Of a DNA stretch of 64,000 nucleotides, positions 38,532 to 47,750 are shown in pieces. Origin of the DNA: Luteimonas sp. (GTDB lineage: Bacteria > Pseudomonadota > Gammaproteobacteria > Xanthomonadales > Xanthomonadaceae); assembly GCA_024707405.1 (NCBI GenBank), contig JANPZU010000003.1, forward strand, positions 186,001 to 250,000, in the 5' to 3' direction. Position 1 is the stretch's first letter, and each line of letters opens with the position of its first letter. The position numbers and the translations under genes are program-made. Under the pieces are notes generated by a model, which was not told where the DNA came from, searched no databases, and saw only the letters and a program-made list of their open reading frames with translations.

Positions 38532-39872
38532 TCAGGCGCTGTGGGCGCCGCGACGCTGCCGTTGCCGGTTGGCGTTGTTGCCGCTCTTCGCACCGGTATG
38601 CGCATGCGCGTGGGCGCCACGATCGGCCGGTTTGCCGTGGCCGCGATTGCCGGGCTTGCGCGGCGGACGCTGTCCGCCCGCCGGCTTTTGGCCACCGCCC
38701 TTGCGACCGGGCATGTTGGCATCGAGCCGGAGCGGCTGGGACGGCTCGAAGCCCTGCACCGTTTCCATCGTGATGTCGGCCTTCAGCAAGCGCTGGATCT
38801 GGCGCAGCAAACCGCCTTCGTCCGGCGACACCAGCGACAGCGCCTCGCCCTGTGCGCCGTTGCGGCCGGTGCGGCCGATGCGGTGCACGTAGTCCTCGGC
38901 GACCATCGGCAGGTCGTGGTTGATGACCAGCGGCAGGTTCGGGATGTCGAGGCCGCGCGCGGCGACGTCGGTGGCGACGAGGATGCGGGCCTTGCCGGAC
39001 TTGAACGCATCCAGTGCCTTCTGCCGCTGCGCCTGGCTCTTGTTGCCGTGGATGGCGAGCGCCTTCAGGCCGGCTTTCTCGAGCTGCTCGGCCAAGCGAT
39101 TGCAGCCGTGCTTGGTCTTGCCGAACACCAGCACCTGGTCGGTGTGGCGGGTGGCGAGGATGTCGACCAGCAGGTCGCGCTTGCGCGAGGCATCGACCGG
39201 ATGCACGCGATGCACGATGGTGTCGGCGATGGTGTTCTGCGCGGCGACCTGCACTTCGGTCGGGTTGTGCAGCATCTCCATCGCCAGCGCACGGATGCGC
39301 GGCTCGAACGTGGCCGAGAACAGCATGGTCTGGCGCTGCTGCGGCACGCGCGCGAGCACGCGCTTGATCGAAGGCAGGAAACCCATGTCGAGCATGCGGT
39401 CGGCTTCGTCCAGCACCAGCAGTTCCACTGCGTCGAGCTTGGCGTGTCCCGAATCGAGATGGTCGAGCAGGCGTCCCGGACACGCGACGAGGATGTCCAC
39501 GCCGCGACGCAGGTTGTCGATCTGCGGCTGCATGCCGACGCCACCGAAGATCATGGTCACGTTGAGTCGCAGGTGCTTGCCGTAGGCCTTGAGGCTGTCG
39601 GACACCTGCACGGCGAGTTCGCGCGTGGGCACCAGCACCAGCGCCCGCGGCTTGCGCGGGCCTTTCGCGGGTGTGTCCTTGGCCAGCTTCTGCAGCAACG
39701 GCAGGCCGAACGCGGCGGTCTTGCCGGTGCCGGTCTGCGCCGCACCGAGCAGGTCGTGGCCGGCGAGCGCGGCGGGGATGGCCTGCGCCTGGATCGGCGT
39801 GGGCGTGGTGTAGTTGGATTCGGACAGCGCGCGCAGCAATGCCGGCGACAGGCCGAGGGTTTCGAACGTCAT
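38532..39872 (-). CDS. rhlE: DEAD-box RNA helicase RhlE
   Basis: A protein of 446 aa with Q motif (TPTPIQAQAIPAAL), motif I AQTGTGKT, Ia PTRELA, II VLDEADRMLDMGF, III SAT, and the C-terminal motifs ARGLDIP and HRIGRTGRNG. The tail after residue 380 is rich in Gly, Arg, Lys, Pro and His and probably binds RNA non-specifically. Such tails are typical of RhlE, which acts in ribosome assembly, cold adaptation and RNA turnover. The leader (39873-40180) is long and may be structured. Confidence 0.93.
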   Translation of the reverse strand: MTFETLGLSPALLRALSESNYTTPTPIQAQAIPAALAGHDLLGAAQTGTGKTAAFGLPLLQKLAKDTPAKGPRKPRALVLVPTRELAVQVSDSLKAYGKHLRLNVTMIFGGVGMQPQIDNLRRGVDILVACPGRLLDHLDSGHAKLDAVELLVLDEADRMLDMGFLPSIKRVLARVPQQRQTMLFSATFEPRIRALAMEMLHNPTEVQVAAQNTIADTIVHRVHPVDASRKRDLLVDILATRHTDQVLVFGKTKHGCNRLAEQLEKAGLKALAIHGNKSQAQRQKALDAFKSGKARILVATDVAARGLDIPNLPLVINHDLPMVAEDYVHRIGRTGRNGAQGEALSLVSPDEGGLLRQIQRLLKADITMETVQGFEPSQPLRLDANMPGRKGGGQKPAGGQRPPRKPGNRGHGKPADRGAHAHAHTGAKSGNNANRQRQRRGAHSA

Positions 39873-40256
39873 GGGATTTTCTCCTTGTCAGCCGCAGGAC
39901 GACGCGCCATGACCGCATTGCAGGCATGGCATCGAAAGACCTTCGACTGGCTTGCCCGGAACCATCCAGAACCGCGTTGCGGGCAATTGTTTGGCGGCTG
40001 CCGGAGGTTTCCGGTGCCGTGTCTGCGCGACGAAAGACGTGCGGGAGAGGACGCCACGGGGAGTTCCCGGGGCCGGCCTGCCAGGATCGTGACCTGCGCG
40101 AGGCAGGGGCAGCCGTGTTGCAAACAGGGGCATTCTACCTGTTTCGGGTGGCCCTGGTGGAGGGGTCATCACAACCGCTGGGCTACAATTCAGCCGATTT
40201 GCAACGCTCAGGGGACGGCAGGATTGGTCAGGACGCACCTATCCGGCACGCAAGGC
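39873..40256. other. Intergenic region between rhlE and the FecR-type gene
   Basis: This 384-bp stretch holds the promoters of the two divergent genes. A TACAAT box lies at 40184-40189 (GGCTACAATT) and is a likely -10 for the rightward gene. An inverted repeat (AAACAGG..CCTGTTT, about 40122-40144) lies in the middle. AGGAGG at 40272-40277, just beyond this region, has no in-frame ATG at a proper distance. I see no other gene in it. Confidence 0.45.
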
Positions 40257-41933
40257 GTGCCCGGTTTCGACAGGAGGTCGGCATCGCGCCATGCATGGTT
40301 GCGGGCATTGGCGGCATTCACCCTGCTGCTCGGGGCATGCCTGTCGGCCACGGCCCATGCGCAGGAATGGCGCTACCGGGTGCGTCCCGGCGACACCGTG
40401 TGGGATCTGGCACGCAAGTACGTCCGCCCCGATATTCCATGGGAGCGACTGCAGGCCCACAACACCGTCGAGGATCCCCTTCGGCTCGTTCCCGGCAGCG
40501 TGATGGCCTTCCCGGTGGGATGGCTGCGCCAGCAACCGGCGCAGGCACATGTCGTGGCCATCTCCGGCCAGCCACAGGCCAGCCGCACCGGCGGCTTCGA
40601 TGACGCATTCGCCGCCACGGAAGGCTTGCGCCTCGGCGCCGGCGGCGCGCTGCGCACGCAACCCGACGACAGCCTGACCGTCGAGTTCGCCGACGGTTCG
40701 CGCCTGCAATTGCATGGCGACAGCCAACTCCATTTCGATCGCCTCAGCGCCTATGGCGACACCGGCATGGTCGACACCCGCCTGCGCCTGCCGCGCGGTC
40801 GCGCGTCCAGCAAGGTGCAGCGCAGCCGCGGGCCGGGGTCGCGCTACACCATCGAAACGCCCGGCATGATGTCGAGCGTGCGCGGCACCGAGTTCCGCGT
40901 GGCCGCCGACAGCGGACGCAGCCGCTCCGAAGTCGTGGAGGGCCGCGTACATGTCAGCGGTGGCGGTGGCAGCGTGCTGGTGCCAGCTGGTCGCGGCACC
41001 GTCGACGACGCCAACGGCAGGCCGATCGCGCCGATCCCGTTGCTGCCCGCACCGGATGTGTCTGCGCTGCCCGATGCCATCGACCGCATGCCGGCCAGCC
41101 TGCAGTGGCCCGCCGTGCCCGGTGCCGAGGGCTATCGCCTGCAGGCAAGCGCGCACGAGGATTTCCGCACCCTGCTGCAGGATGCCGTCGTGCCCACGCC
41201 ACGCACGGAGTTCGGCGTGCGCACCGAAGGCACGATCTTCGTGCGCATCCGCGCCATCGATACGCACGGGCTGGAAGGCTTCGACGCGACCGCGCGCATC
41301 GTCGTCGCGGCGCAACCGGCGCCGCCGTTCGCCATCGCGCCTGCCGAAGGCGGCGATGCCACCGGCCCGCGCCCGCGATTCCGCTGGACGGGATCGGACG
41401 ACCTGCCGTTGCGCTACCGCGTGCAGGTCGATGGCGCGCAAGGCGATTTCTCCTCGCCGTTGGTATCCCGCGACGACCTGCGTCGCACCGAACTGCGCGT
41501 GGGCGAGGATTTGCCGCCGGGCGAATACACATGGCGCGTCGGTGCCACCGATGCCGATGGCAAGCACGGGCCCTGGGGCGACCCGATCCGGTTCACGCTG
41601 CATCCGCCGGGCGAAGGCCCGGGCGTCGATGCCGCGAGCGCCGATGGCGTGCTGCAGGTGCGCTGGCGCAAGGGCGACGAAGGCCAGCGCTACCACTTCC
41701 AGCTTTCGCGCAAGGCGGACTTCGCTGCCCTCGAGGTCGATCGCACGCTCGACGACCACGGCATCGACCTGCCGGGCCTGCGCGCGGGCACTTGGTACAT
41801 GCGCGTGCGCGCCGTGGACAGCGACGGCTACGAACATCCGTTCGGCCCGGTGCAGATGGTCAAGACCGGCTGCCTGCCGTGCCGCATCTTCGCCGGTGCC
41901 GGTGGCGCAATCCTGATCCTGCTGGTGCTCTGA
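40257..41933 (+). CDS. Exported LysM/FecR-domain protein
   Basis: After a signal peptide (hydrophobic LRALAAFTLLLGACLSATA, cleavage near AHA-QEW) come a LysM domain (WRYRVRPGDTVWDLARKYVR), a FecR domain with GGALRTQPDDSLTVEFADGS and MMSSVRGTEFRVAADSGRS, then two or three fibronectin-like modules and a C-terminal hydrophobic helix (IFAGAGGAILILLVL). The start is uncertain: GTG 40257 is used here, TTG 40224 and 40299 are possible. AGGAGG at 40272-40277 fits an ATG at 40291, but that ATG is out of frame by one base. LysM-FecR proteins are often coded next to CHASE2 cyclases, as here. Confidence 0.82.
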   Translation: MPGFDRRSASRHAWLRALAAFTLLLGACLSATAHAQEWRYRVRPGDTVWDLARKYVRPDIPWERLQAHNTVEDPLRLVPGSVMAFPVGWLRQQPAQAHVVAISGQPQASRTGGFDDAFAATEGLRLGAGGALRTQPDDSLTVEFADGSRLQLHGDSQLHFDRLSAYGDTGMVDTRLRLPRGRASSKVQRSRGPGSRYTIETPGMMSSVRGTEFRVAADSGRSRSEVVEGRVHVSGGGGSVLVPAGRGTVDDANGRPIAPIPLLPAPDVSALPDAIDRMPASLQWPAVPGAEGYRLQASAHEDFRTLLQDAVVPTPRTEFGVRTEGTIFVRIRAIDTHGLEGFDATARIVVAAQPAPPFAIAPAEGGDATGPRPRFRWTGSDDLPLRYRVQVDGAQGDFSSPLVSRDDLRRTELRVGEDLPPGEYTWRVGATDADGKHGPWGDPIRFTLHPPGEGPGVDAASADGVLQVRWRKGDEGQRYHFQLSRKADFAALEVDRTLDDHGIDLPGLRAGTWYMRVRAVDSDGYEHPFGPVQMVKTGCLPCRIFAGAGGAILILLVL

Positions 41934-41936
41934 GCA

Positions 41937-43616
41937 GTGCCGCTGCCGCACGCCCGCATCTGGTTGCCGCGTGTCCTGGCCGGGATCGTCGTGGTTGGCT
42001 GCGTCGCGGTGCTCACGGTGCGCGAGACGACCTGGCAACTGGACACCTGGGTCTACGACCGCTTGCTGGCGCACCTGGACCAGCCGGTGGACGATCGCAT
42101 CGTGCTGGTCGTGGTCGACGACAAGAGCCTCAGCACGCTCGGGCGCTGGCCCTGGTCTCGCGACGTGCATGCCGAACTGATCCAGACACTGTCGCCGGCC
42201 GGGCCGCGCGGCATCGCCCTGGACATCATGCTGTCGGAACCGAGCCTCGGCGATCCCGCCGGCGACGAAGCCCTGGCCCATGCCATGCAACGCGATGGGC
42301 GCGTGGTGTCGCCGGTCGCGGCGGAAACCTCGCAACCGGATGGCACCCTGATCGAAGTACTGCCGATGTCGGCACTGATCGATGCCTCGGCCGCGCTCGG
42401 CCACGTCGAGATCGACATCGACCCCGATGGCGTCGCGCGGCAGGCCTATCTGTACGCAGGCCTCGGCTCCGCGCACTGGCCGGCGATGTCGCTCGCATTG
42501 CGCAACCTCGACCCCGAATACCGTCGCGAAGGCGCGCTGCCCGGACTGCGCAACCCCGATGGCGAAGCGGCGGTGGGATCGCCGTACCTGTGGAACCGCG
42601 ACTACCGGATCCTCGTGCCCTATGCGCGCAGCAAGGGGTTCCAGCAGGTGCCCTACATCGACGTGCTGCGTGGCGAAATCCCGGCGCAACTGTTCCACGA
42701 CCGCTGGATCCTGGTCGGCGTGACCGCCAGCGGCGTGCTGCGTGAAGTGGTGGTGCCCGAAGCAAGTGGCCACAACCGGATGCCGGGCGTCGAATACCAC
42801 GCCCACCTGCTCAATGCGCTGGTGCAGGGCAATGCAATCATGCCGATGTCGCTGCCGCAGCGACTCGCGCTCGGGATCGTGCTGATCCTGCTGCCCTTGC
42901 TGGTATACCGCTCGCGGCACCGCATCCGCCGGCCCTGGGTCGCCGTGGCCGCGACCGTGGTCGCGACGCTCCTGGCCTGCGTGTTGCTGCTCCACCACGG
43001 ACGCTACTGGTTCCCGCCGATGCCGGTGCTGGTGGTGCTGGCCGTGGCCTACATCGCGTGGATGCTGATGCGCCTGCGCAGGTCGCAGCGGCTCGCAAGT
43101 TCGGACGGACTCACGCGCCTGGCCAACCGCCACATGTTCGACCTCACGCTCGAACGCGAGATCGCCTCTGCGCACCGGTCGAACCGGCCGATGTCGCTGC
43201 TGCTGGTCGACATCGACCACTTCAAGCCCTACAACGACCACTACGGGCACCAGGCCGGCGATGCCGTGCTGCGCAAGGTGTCCGAGACGATGCTGGTCTG
43301 GGCCCGTCGCCCGCGCGACCTGGCCGCACGCTACGGTGGCGATGAACTCGCGTTGATCCTGCCCGAAAGTTCCGCGCACGCCGCGACCACCATCGCCCAG
43401 ACCATCCTCGACGACGTGCGCGCACTGGACATGCCGCACGTGCATTCGCCGACCGCGGCGCACGTCACGCTGAGCATCGGCATCGCCACCTACTACCCGA
43501 TCCTCGAAAGCCACGACATCGACCTGCTCAAGCGTGCCGATGCCGCGCTCTACCGTGCCAAGCGCGAAGGCAGGAACCGCATCCAGTCCTCGTCCGGCAC
43601 GCAGCACCCGACCTGA
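41937..43616 (+). CDS. CHASE2-domain diguanylate cyclase
   Basis: A protein of 559 aa from GTG 41937, 3 bp after the FecR stop. A first helix and a CHASE2 sensory domain (about 30-290) are followed by three helices (about 300-380) and a GGDEF domain (about 385-550). The active site reads YGGDEL, Leu in place of Phe. The inhibitory I-site RPRD is five residues upstream, and the DIDHFKPYNDHYGHQAGD segment is intact, so c-di-GMP synthesis with product inhibition is likely. The adjacent FecR protein is a plausible partner. Confidence 0.9.
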   Translation: MPLPHARIWLPRVLAGIVVVGCVAVLTVRETTWQLDTWVYDRLLAHLDQPVDDRIVLVVVDDKSLSTLGRWPWSRDVHAELIQTLSPAGPRGIALDIMLSEPSLGDPAGDEALAHAMQRDGRVVSPVAAETSQPDGTLIEVLPMSALIDASAALGHVEIDIDPDGVARQAYLYAGLGSAHWPAMSLALRNLDPEYRREGALPGLRNPDGEAAVGSPYLWNRDYRILVPYARSKGFQQVPYIDVLRGEIPAQLFHDRWILVGVTASGVLREVVVPEASGHNRMPGVEYHAHLLNALVQGNAIMPMSLPQRLALGIVLILLPLLVYRSRHRIRRPWVAVAATVVATLLACVLLLHHGRYWFPPMPVLVVLAVAYIAWMLMRLRRSQRLASSDGLTRLANRHMFDLTLEREIASAHRSNRPMSLLLVDIDHFKPYNDHYGHQAGDAVLRKVSETMLVWARRPRDLAARYGGDELALILPESSAHAATTIAQTILDDVRALDMPHVHSPTAAHVTLSIGIATYYPILESHDIDLLKRADAALYRAKREGRNRIQSSSGTQHPT

Positions 43617-43625
43617 CCGGCGCGC

Positions 43626-44531
43626 TCAGCCGACCATCACCTCGCGCGCGAACAGCTCCTGCACCCACGCGGCGAATGCCTGCACCCGCCGCGACAACCG
43701 GTGCCTGCGCGGATACAGCAACGCCGCCGGCATCGACGACGGCCGATGATCCGGCATCACCTCGACCAGCTCGCCCGACGCGACATGGCGACGCGCGTCG
43801 TAACGCGGTATCTGGATCAAGCCCATCCCGGCGATGCAGCAGGCGATGTAGGTGTCGGCGCTGTTGGCCAGTACCCGCGCCTGCATCGGCACCTGCCGGG
43901 CGATGCCGCCATCGTCGTATTCCCAGGCATCGACGCGCCCGGTGGACGGCAGCACGAAGTGCACGGCGAGATGATTGTCCAGGTCTGATGGCGAGTGCGG
44001 CGTGCCATGTCGCTCCAGGTAGCCGGGGCTGGCGTAGTTGCCCTGCTCCAGTAGGCCCAGTGGTTGCGCAATGAGCGCCGGATCGCGGACGGCACCGACG
44101 CGCAGCACGCAATCCACGCCCTCCTGCAGCAGGTCGACCGGACGATCGCCCGCCAGCAGTTCCAGTTCGATGTCCGGGTGGCGCGCGAAGAATTCCGGCA
44201 ATGCCGGCGCAATCACCAGCGAAGCGATGCGGGTGGGCACGTCCACGCGCAGGCGCCCGCGCGGCTGGTGCGCGGATCGCCGGAACAGCGCTTCGGTTTC
44301 CTCCACCTCCGACAGCAGCCGGCGCGCCCAGTCCAGGCAGACCTCGCCGTCGGCGGTCAACCGCATGCTGCGGGTGGTGCGCAGGATCAGCCGCGTCTGC
44401 AGCCGCGATTCGAGCGACTGCACTGCGCCCGACACCGTCGAGCGCGGCACCTCCAGCCGGTCGGCGGCGCGGCTGAAGCTGCCCAGCTCGGCCACGGTGG
44501 CGAAGATTCCGAGGGTGCGCAGGTAGTCCAT
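43626..44531 (-). CDS. LysR-family transcriptional regulator
   Basis: A protein of 301 aa starting MDYLRTLGIFATVAELGSFS. The HTH is at about 15-60 (RAADRLEVPRSTVSGAVQSL) and the LysR substrate domain follows (PRGRLRVDVPTRIASLVIAP). It resembles LysR proteins of the AaeR/DsdC-like subgroup found near SDR and drug/quinone reductase genes. It is divergent from an SDR gene with a palindrome in between, so it probably controls that gene and itself. Confidence 0.9.
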   Translation of the reverse strand: MDYLRTLGIFATVAELGSFSRAADRLEVPRSTVSGAVQSLESRLQTRLILRTTRSMRLTADGEVCLDWARRLLSEVEETEALFRRSAHQPRGRLRVDVPTRIASLVIAPALPEFFARHPDIELELLAGDRPVDLLQEGVDCVLRVGAVRDPALIAQPLGLLEQGNYASPGYLERHGTPHSPSDLDNHLAVHFVLPSTGRVDAWEYDDGGIARQVPMQARVLANSADTYIACCIAGMGLIQIPRYDARRHVASGELVEVMPDHRPSSMPAALLYPRRHRLSRRVQAFAAWVQELFAREVMVG

Positions 44532-44536
44532 GCGTC

Positions 44537-44564
44537 GACAATTGTTCGTTTTCAACGAATTGTC
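44537..44564. promoter_or_regulatory. LysR operator candidate
   Basis: GACAATT (44537-44543) and AATTGTC (44558-44564) are 7-bp inverted repeats with an inner CGTT/AACG repeat between them. The site lies in the AT-rich LysR/SDR intergenic region, 5 bp from the LysR ATG. It fits the location of an autoregulatory LysR site. Confidence 0.5.
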
Positions 44565-44638
44565 AATTTGAAATACGCATATTTATCCGAATCAAACAAA
44601 CAACAAGACTGGCAGTCCCATCCCGAACGGAGACTCCC

Positions 44639-45412
44639 ATGGCTGCACGCACCCTCGAAGGCAAGGTCGCCCTCATCGCCGGTGGCGGCAAGAACCTCGG
44701 CGCACTGGTCGCACGACAGTTCGTCGAGGCCGGCGCACGCGGCATCGCCCTGCACTACAACAGCGATGCGTCCCGCGCCGAATCCGAGAAGACCGCCGCC
44801 GAACTGAAGGCGCTAGGCGCCGATGCGACGCTGTTCCAGGGCGACCTGTCGGTGGTCGCGAACAACGTGGCGTTGTTCGACCAGGCCAAGGCCCACTTCG
44901 GCCAGATCGACATCGCCATCAACACCGTCGGCGTGGTGATCAAGAAGCCGATCGCGGACGTGACCGAAGCCGACTTCGACCGCAGTTCCGACGCCAACGC
45001 CAAGGCCGCGTTCTTCTTCCTGCAGCAGGCCGGGCGCACGCTGGCCGATGGCGGCAGCGTGGTGACCATCGTCAGTTCGCTGCTGGCGGCGTACACGCCG
45101 TATTACGCGATCTATCCCGGCAGCAAGGCCGCGGTGGAGCACTACACGCGCGCGGCATCGAAGGAATTCGGCGAGCGCGGCATCTCGGTCAACGCCATCG
45201 GCCCGGGACCGATGGACACGCCGTTCTTCTACGGCCAGGAAACGCCGGAAGCGGTGCAGTACCACAGCACCGCCGCCGCATTGAGTGGCTGGTCGAAGAA
45301 AGGCCTGACCGACATCGAGGACATCGCGCCGATCATCCGCTTCCTGGTCACCGATGGCTGGTGGATCACCGGGCAGACCATCTTCGCCAACGGCGGCTAC
45401 ACCACGCGTTGA
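44639..45412 (+). CDS. SDR-family oxidoreductase
   Basis: A short-chain dehydrogenase of 257 aa. The cofactor loop is reshaped as AGGGKNLGALVARQ, the NAG-type motif reads INTVGVV, and the catalytic residues Ser (VSSLLAAYTPYYAIYPGSKAA) and Tyr-x-x-x-Lys (Tyr in YAIYPGSK) are present. CGGAGA lies about 4 nt before the ATG at 44639. The substrate is unknown. It is divergent from a LysR regulator, which probably controls it. Confidence 0.9.
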   Translation: MAARTLEGKVALIAGGGKNLGALVARQFVEAGARGIALHYNSDASRAESEKTAAELKALGADATLFQGDLSVVANNVALFDQAKAHFGQIDIAINTVGVVIKKPIADVTEADFDRSSDANAKAAFFFLQQAGRTLADGGSVVTIVSSLLAAYTPYYAIYPGSKAAVEHYTRAASKEFGERGISVNAIGPGPMDTPFFYGQETPEAVQYHSTAAALSGWSKKGLTDIEDIAPIIRFLVTDGWWITGQTIFANGGYTTR

Positions 45413-45419
45413 TCCTGCG

Positions 45420-45457
45420 CACGCCACCCGTCGCCGCGATGGCGGCGGGCCGGCGTG
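45420..45457 (+). terminator. GC-rich hairpin after the SDR gene
   Basis: CACGCC and GGCGTG form the outer stem. Inside are CCCG..CGCC and GGCG..CGGG, giving a long, imperfect stem. There is no T-run. It may end the SDR transcript. The DoxX gene starts 58 bp further on. Confidence 0.4.
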
Positions 45458-45514
45458 GTGACGCGTGCCGCCGCGTTGTGCGACTCTTTGCGCACACTCC
45501 TGCAGGGAATCGGC

Positions 45515-45886
45515 ATGTCCTTCCGTCCACAGACCCAAGGGCCGGGGTTCGTCCTTGCCCGGCTGCTGCTCGCCAGCGTGTTCATCGTCATGGGCGCATG
45601 GCGCCTGTGGGGCGCGTACAACGGCATCGCCATCAGCGGCGCAACGCTGACCTTCAGCGCGCTGGAACTGGTGCTCGGCATCCTGGTCGCAGCCGGATGG
45701 AAACTGCGCTGGACGGCACTGCTCTCCGCGTTGCTGATGGCGGTCGACGCCGCGCTCTCTCATCAGTTCTGGGCCTTGGCCGAACCCGAGCGCAGTGCGC
45801 AACTGCTGCACTTCATGAAGAACGTCAACATCGTCGGCGGCTTTTTGCTGCTGTCGTTGACGGCACCTTCTTCACGGAGGCGTTGA
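45515..45886 (+). CDS. DoxX-like membrane protein
   Basis: A protein of 123 aa with four membrane helices (GFVLARLLLASVFIVMGAWR; TLTFSALELVLGILVAAGW; TALLSALLMAVDAALSHQFW; NVNIVGGFLLLSLTAP). It fits the DoxX/DoxD superfamily of quinone-linked or redox-related membrane proteins. The ATG at 45515 has CAGGGA 8 nt upstream. The KefB/C-type gene starts 4 bp after its stop, so they share a transcript. Confidence 0.8.
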   Translation: MSFRPQTQGPGFVLARLLLASVFIVMGAWRLWGAYNGIAISGATLTFSALELVLGILVAAGWKLRWTALLSALLMAVDAALSHQFWALAEPERSAQLLHFMKNVNIVGGFLLLSLTAPSSRRR

Positions 45887-45890
45887 CCAG

Positions 45891-47744
45891 ATGGCAGCCG
45901 AAGCCGATCCGAACAACCTCGTCAGGGCCGTCGCCCTGCTCGGTGCCGCCGTGGTCGCGGTGCCGCTGTTCCGCAAGCTGGGACTCGGTTCCGTGCTCGG
46001 CTACCTTGCCGCCGGACTGGTGATCGGCCCGTTCGGCTTCGGCTGGTTCTCGCATCCGCAGGCGATCCTGCACTTCGCCGAGCTGGGCGTGGTGATGTTC
46101 CTGTTCATCGTCGGCCTGGAGATGCGCCCCTCGCACTTGTGGGGCCTGCGCCGGCAGATCTTCGGCCTCGGTGCATTGCAGATCGGGCTGTGCACGCTGG
46201 CGCTCACCGGCGTGGGCATGCTGTTCGGCTTCTCGCTGCAGGTCGCCTTCATCGGCGGTGCCGGTTTCGTGCTGACGTCCACCGCCATCGTCATGCAGTT
46301 GCTGGGCGAACGTGGCGACATCGCCTTGCCCCGCGGGCAGAAGATGGTGTCGATCCTGCTGTTCGAAGACCTGCTGATCGTGCCTCTGCTGGCGCTGGTG
46401 GCCTTCATGTCGCCGACCGCCGTCGATGCAGAATCGAGCTCGCGGCTTGCGAGCATCGGCATCGCCGCAGCCTCGCTGTTCGGACTGGTCGTCGCCGGCC
46501 TGTACCTGCTCAATCCGCTGTTCCGCATCCTGGCCGCGGCCAAGGCCCGCGAGGTGATGACCGCCGCCGCGTTGCTGGTGGTACTGGGCGCGGCGGTGTT
46601 GATGGAAATGGGCGGACTGTCGATGGCAATGGGCGCGTTCCTCGCCGGCGTGCTGCTGTCCGAATCCACCTTCCGCCACCAGATCGAAGCCGACATCGAG
46701 CCGTTCCGCGGCATCCTGCTGGGGCTGTTCTTCGTCGCCGTGGGCATGTCGCTCGACATCGCCGTGGTGCGCGACAACTGGCAGCTGATCCTGCTCGCGG
46801 TGCCGGCGATGATGCTGGCCAAGGGCATCTGCATCTACCTGGTCGCGCGCATGCTGCGCAGTGGCCATGGCGACGCGCTCGACCGCGCCACGCTGATGGC
46901 CCAGGGCGGTGAGTTCGCGTTCGTGCTCTACAGCGCCGCGGTGACCGCCGGCGTGATCGATGCACAGACCAACAACACCTTCACCGCCATCGTGGTGCTG
47001 TCGATGGTGGCCACGCCGCTGGTGGTGATCGCGATGCGGCCACTGATGCCCAAGGCCGGGCCGGTCTCGCTCGACGGCGTGGAGGCGGTCGACGGCCAGT
47101 CCGGCAGCGTGCTGATCATCGGCTTCGGCCGCTTCGGCCAGGTGATGAGCCAGTCGCTGCTGGCGCGCGACGTGGACGTGACCATCATCGACACCGACAT
47201 CGAGATGATCCAGAGCGCCGCCGAATTCGGCTTCAAGGTCTACTACGGCGACGGCAGCCGGCTCGACGTACTGCACGCTTCCGGCGCCGGGAGCGCACGC
47301 GCGATCGCGATCTGCATCGACAAGCCCGAAAGCGCGGATCTCATCGTCGAGCTCGCCAAGCACCACTTCCCGCAGGCCAGGTTGCTGGTGCGTTCGTTCG
47401 ACCGCCAGCACTCGCTGAAACTCATCAACGCAGGCGTCGATTTCCAGATCCGCGAGACCTTCGAGTCGGCCGTGAGCTTCGGCGAAGCCGCCTTGCGCGA
47501 GATCGGCGTCCCCGAGGACGAAGCCGCCGACATCGCCGCGCAGGTGCGCAAGCTGGACGCCGAACGCTTCGAGCTGGAGATCGCCAGCAACGACACCCGC
47601 GCCGGCATCCCGCTGATCATCAAGAACACGGCCGAGCCCTCGCCAAAACCCACGCCGTTCACCACGCCCAAGCGCGAAAGCCGTGCATTGAACGAGGAAG
47701 CCGAGCAGGCGACCCGGCCACTGCCGGATGCGCCTGCAGGCTGA
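45891..47744 (+). CDS. KefB/KefC-type cation:proton antiporter
   Basis: A protein of 617 aa. The N-terminal 380 residues are a CPA2 antiporter with about 12 helices (e.g. LGYLAAGLVIGPFGFGWFSH, LLFEDLLIVPLLALVAFM with the ion-binding Asp). The C-terminal part holds an RCK/TrkA-N Rossmann domain (about 400-520) with IIGFGRFGQVMSQSL. KefB and KefC release K+ in exchange for protons, controlled by glutathione and toxic electrophiles. A KefF/KefG partner is not present. The adjacent DoxX gene suggests a redox setting. Confidence 0.9.
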   Translation: MAAEADPNNLVRAVALLGAAVVAVPLFRKLGLGSVLGYLAAGLVIGPFGFGWFSHPQAILHFAELGVVMFLFIVGLEMRPSHLWGLRRQIFGLGALQIGLCTLALTGVGMLFGFSLQVAFIGGAGFVLTSTAIVMQLLGERGDIALPRGQKMVSILLFEDLLIVPLLALVAFMSPTAVDAESSSRLASIGIAAASLFGLVVAGLYLLNPLFRILAAAKAREVMTAAALLVVLGAAVLMEMGGLSMAMGAFLAGVLLSESTFRHQIEADIEPFRGILLGLFFVAVGMSLDIAVVRDNWQLILLAVPAMMLAKGICIYLVARMLRSGHGDALDRATLMAQGGEFAFVLYSAAVTAGVIDAQTNNTFTAIVVLSMVATPLVVIAMRPLMPKAGPVSLDGVEAVDGQSGSVLIIGFGRFGQVMSQSLLARDVDVTIIDTDIEMIQSAAEFGFKVYYGDGSRLDVLHASGAGSARAIAICIDKPESADLIVELAKHHFPQARLLVRSFDRQHSLKLINAGVDFQIRETFESAVSFGEAALREIGVPEDEAADIAAQVRKLDAERFELEIASNDTRAGIPLIIKNTAEPSPKPTPFTTPKRESRALNEEAEQATRPLPDAPAG

Positions 47745-47750
47745 CCGCCG

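Noticed and set aside
40239..43607. Leftward frame of 1122 codons opposite the FecR and CHASE2 genes
   Set aside because: Same pattern: composition of a shadow frame, and the forward genes have clear families.
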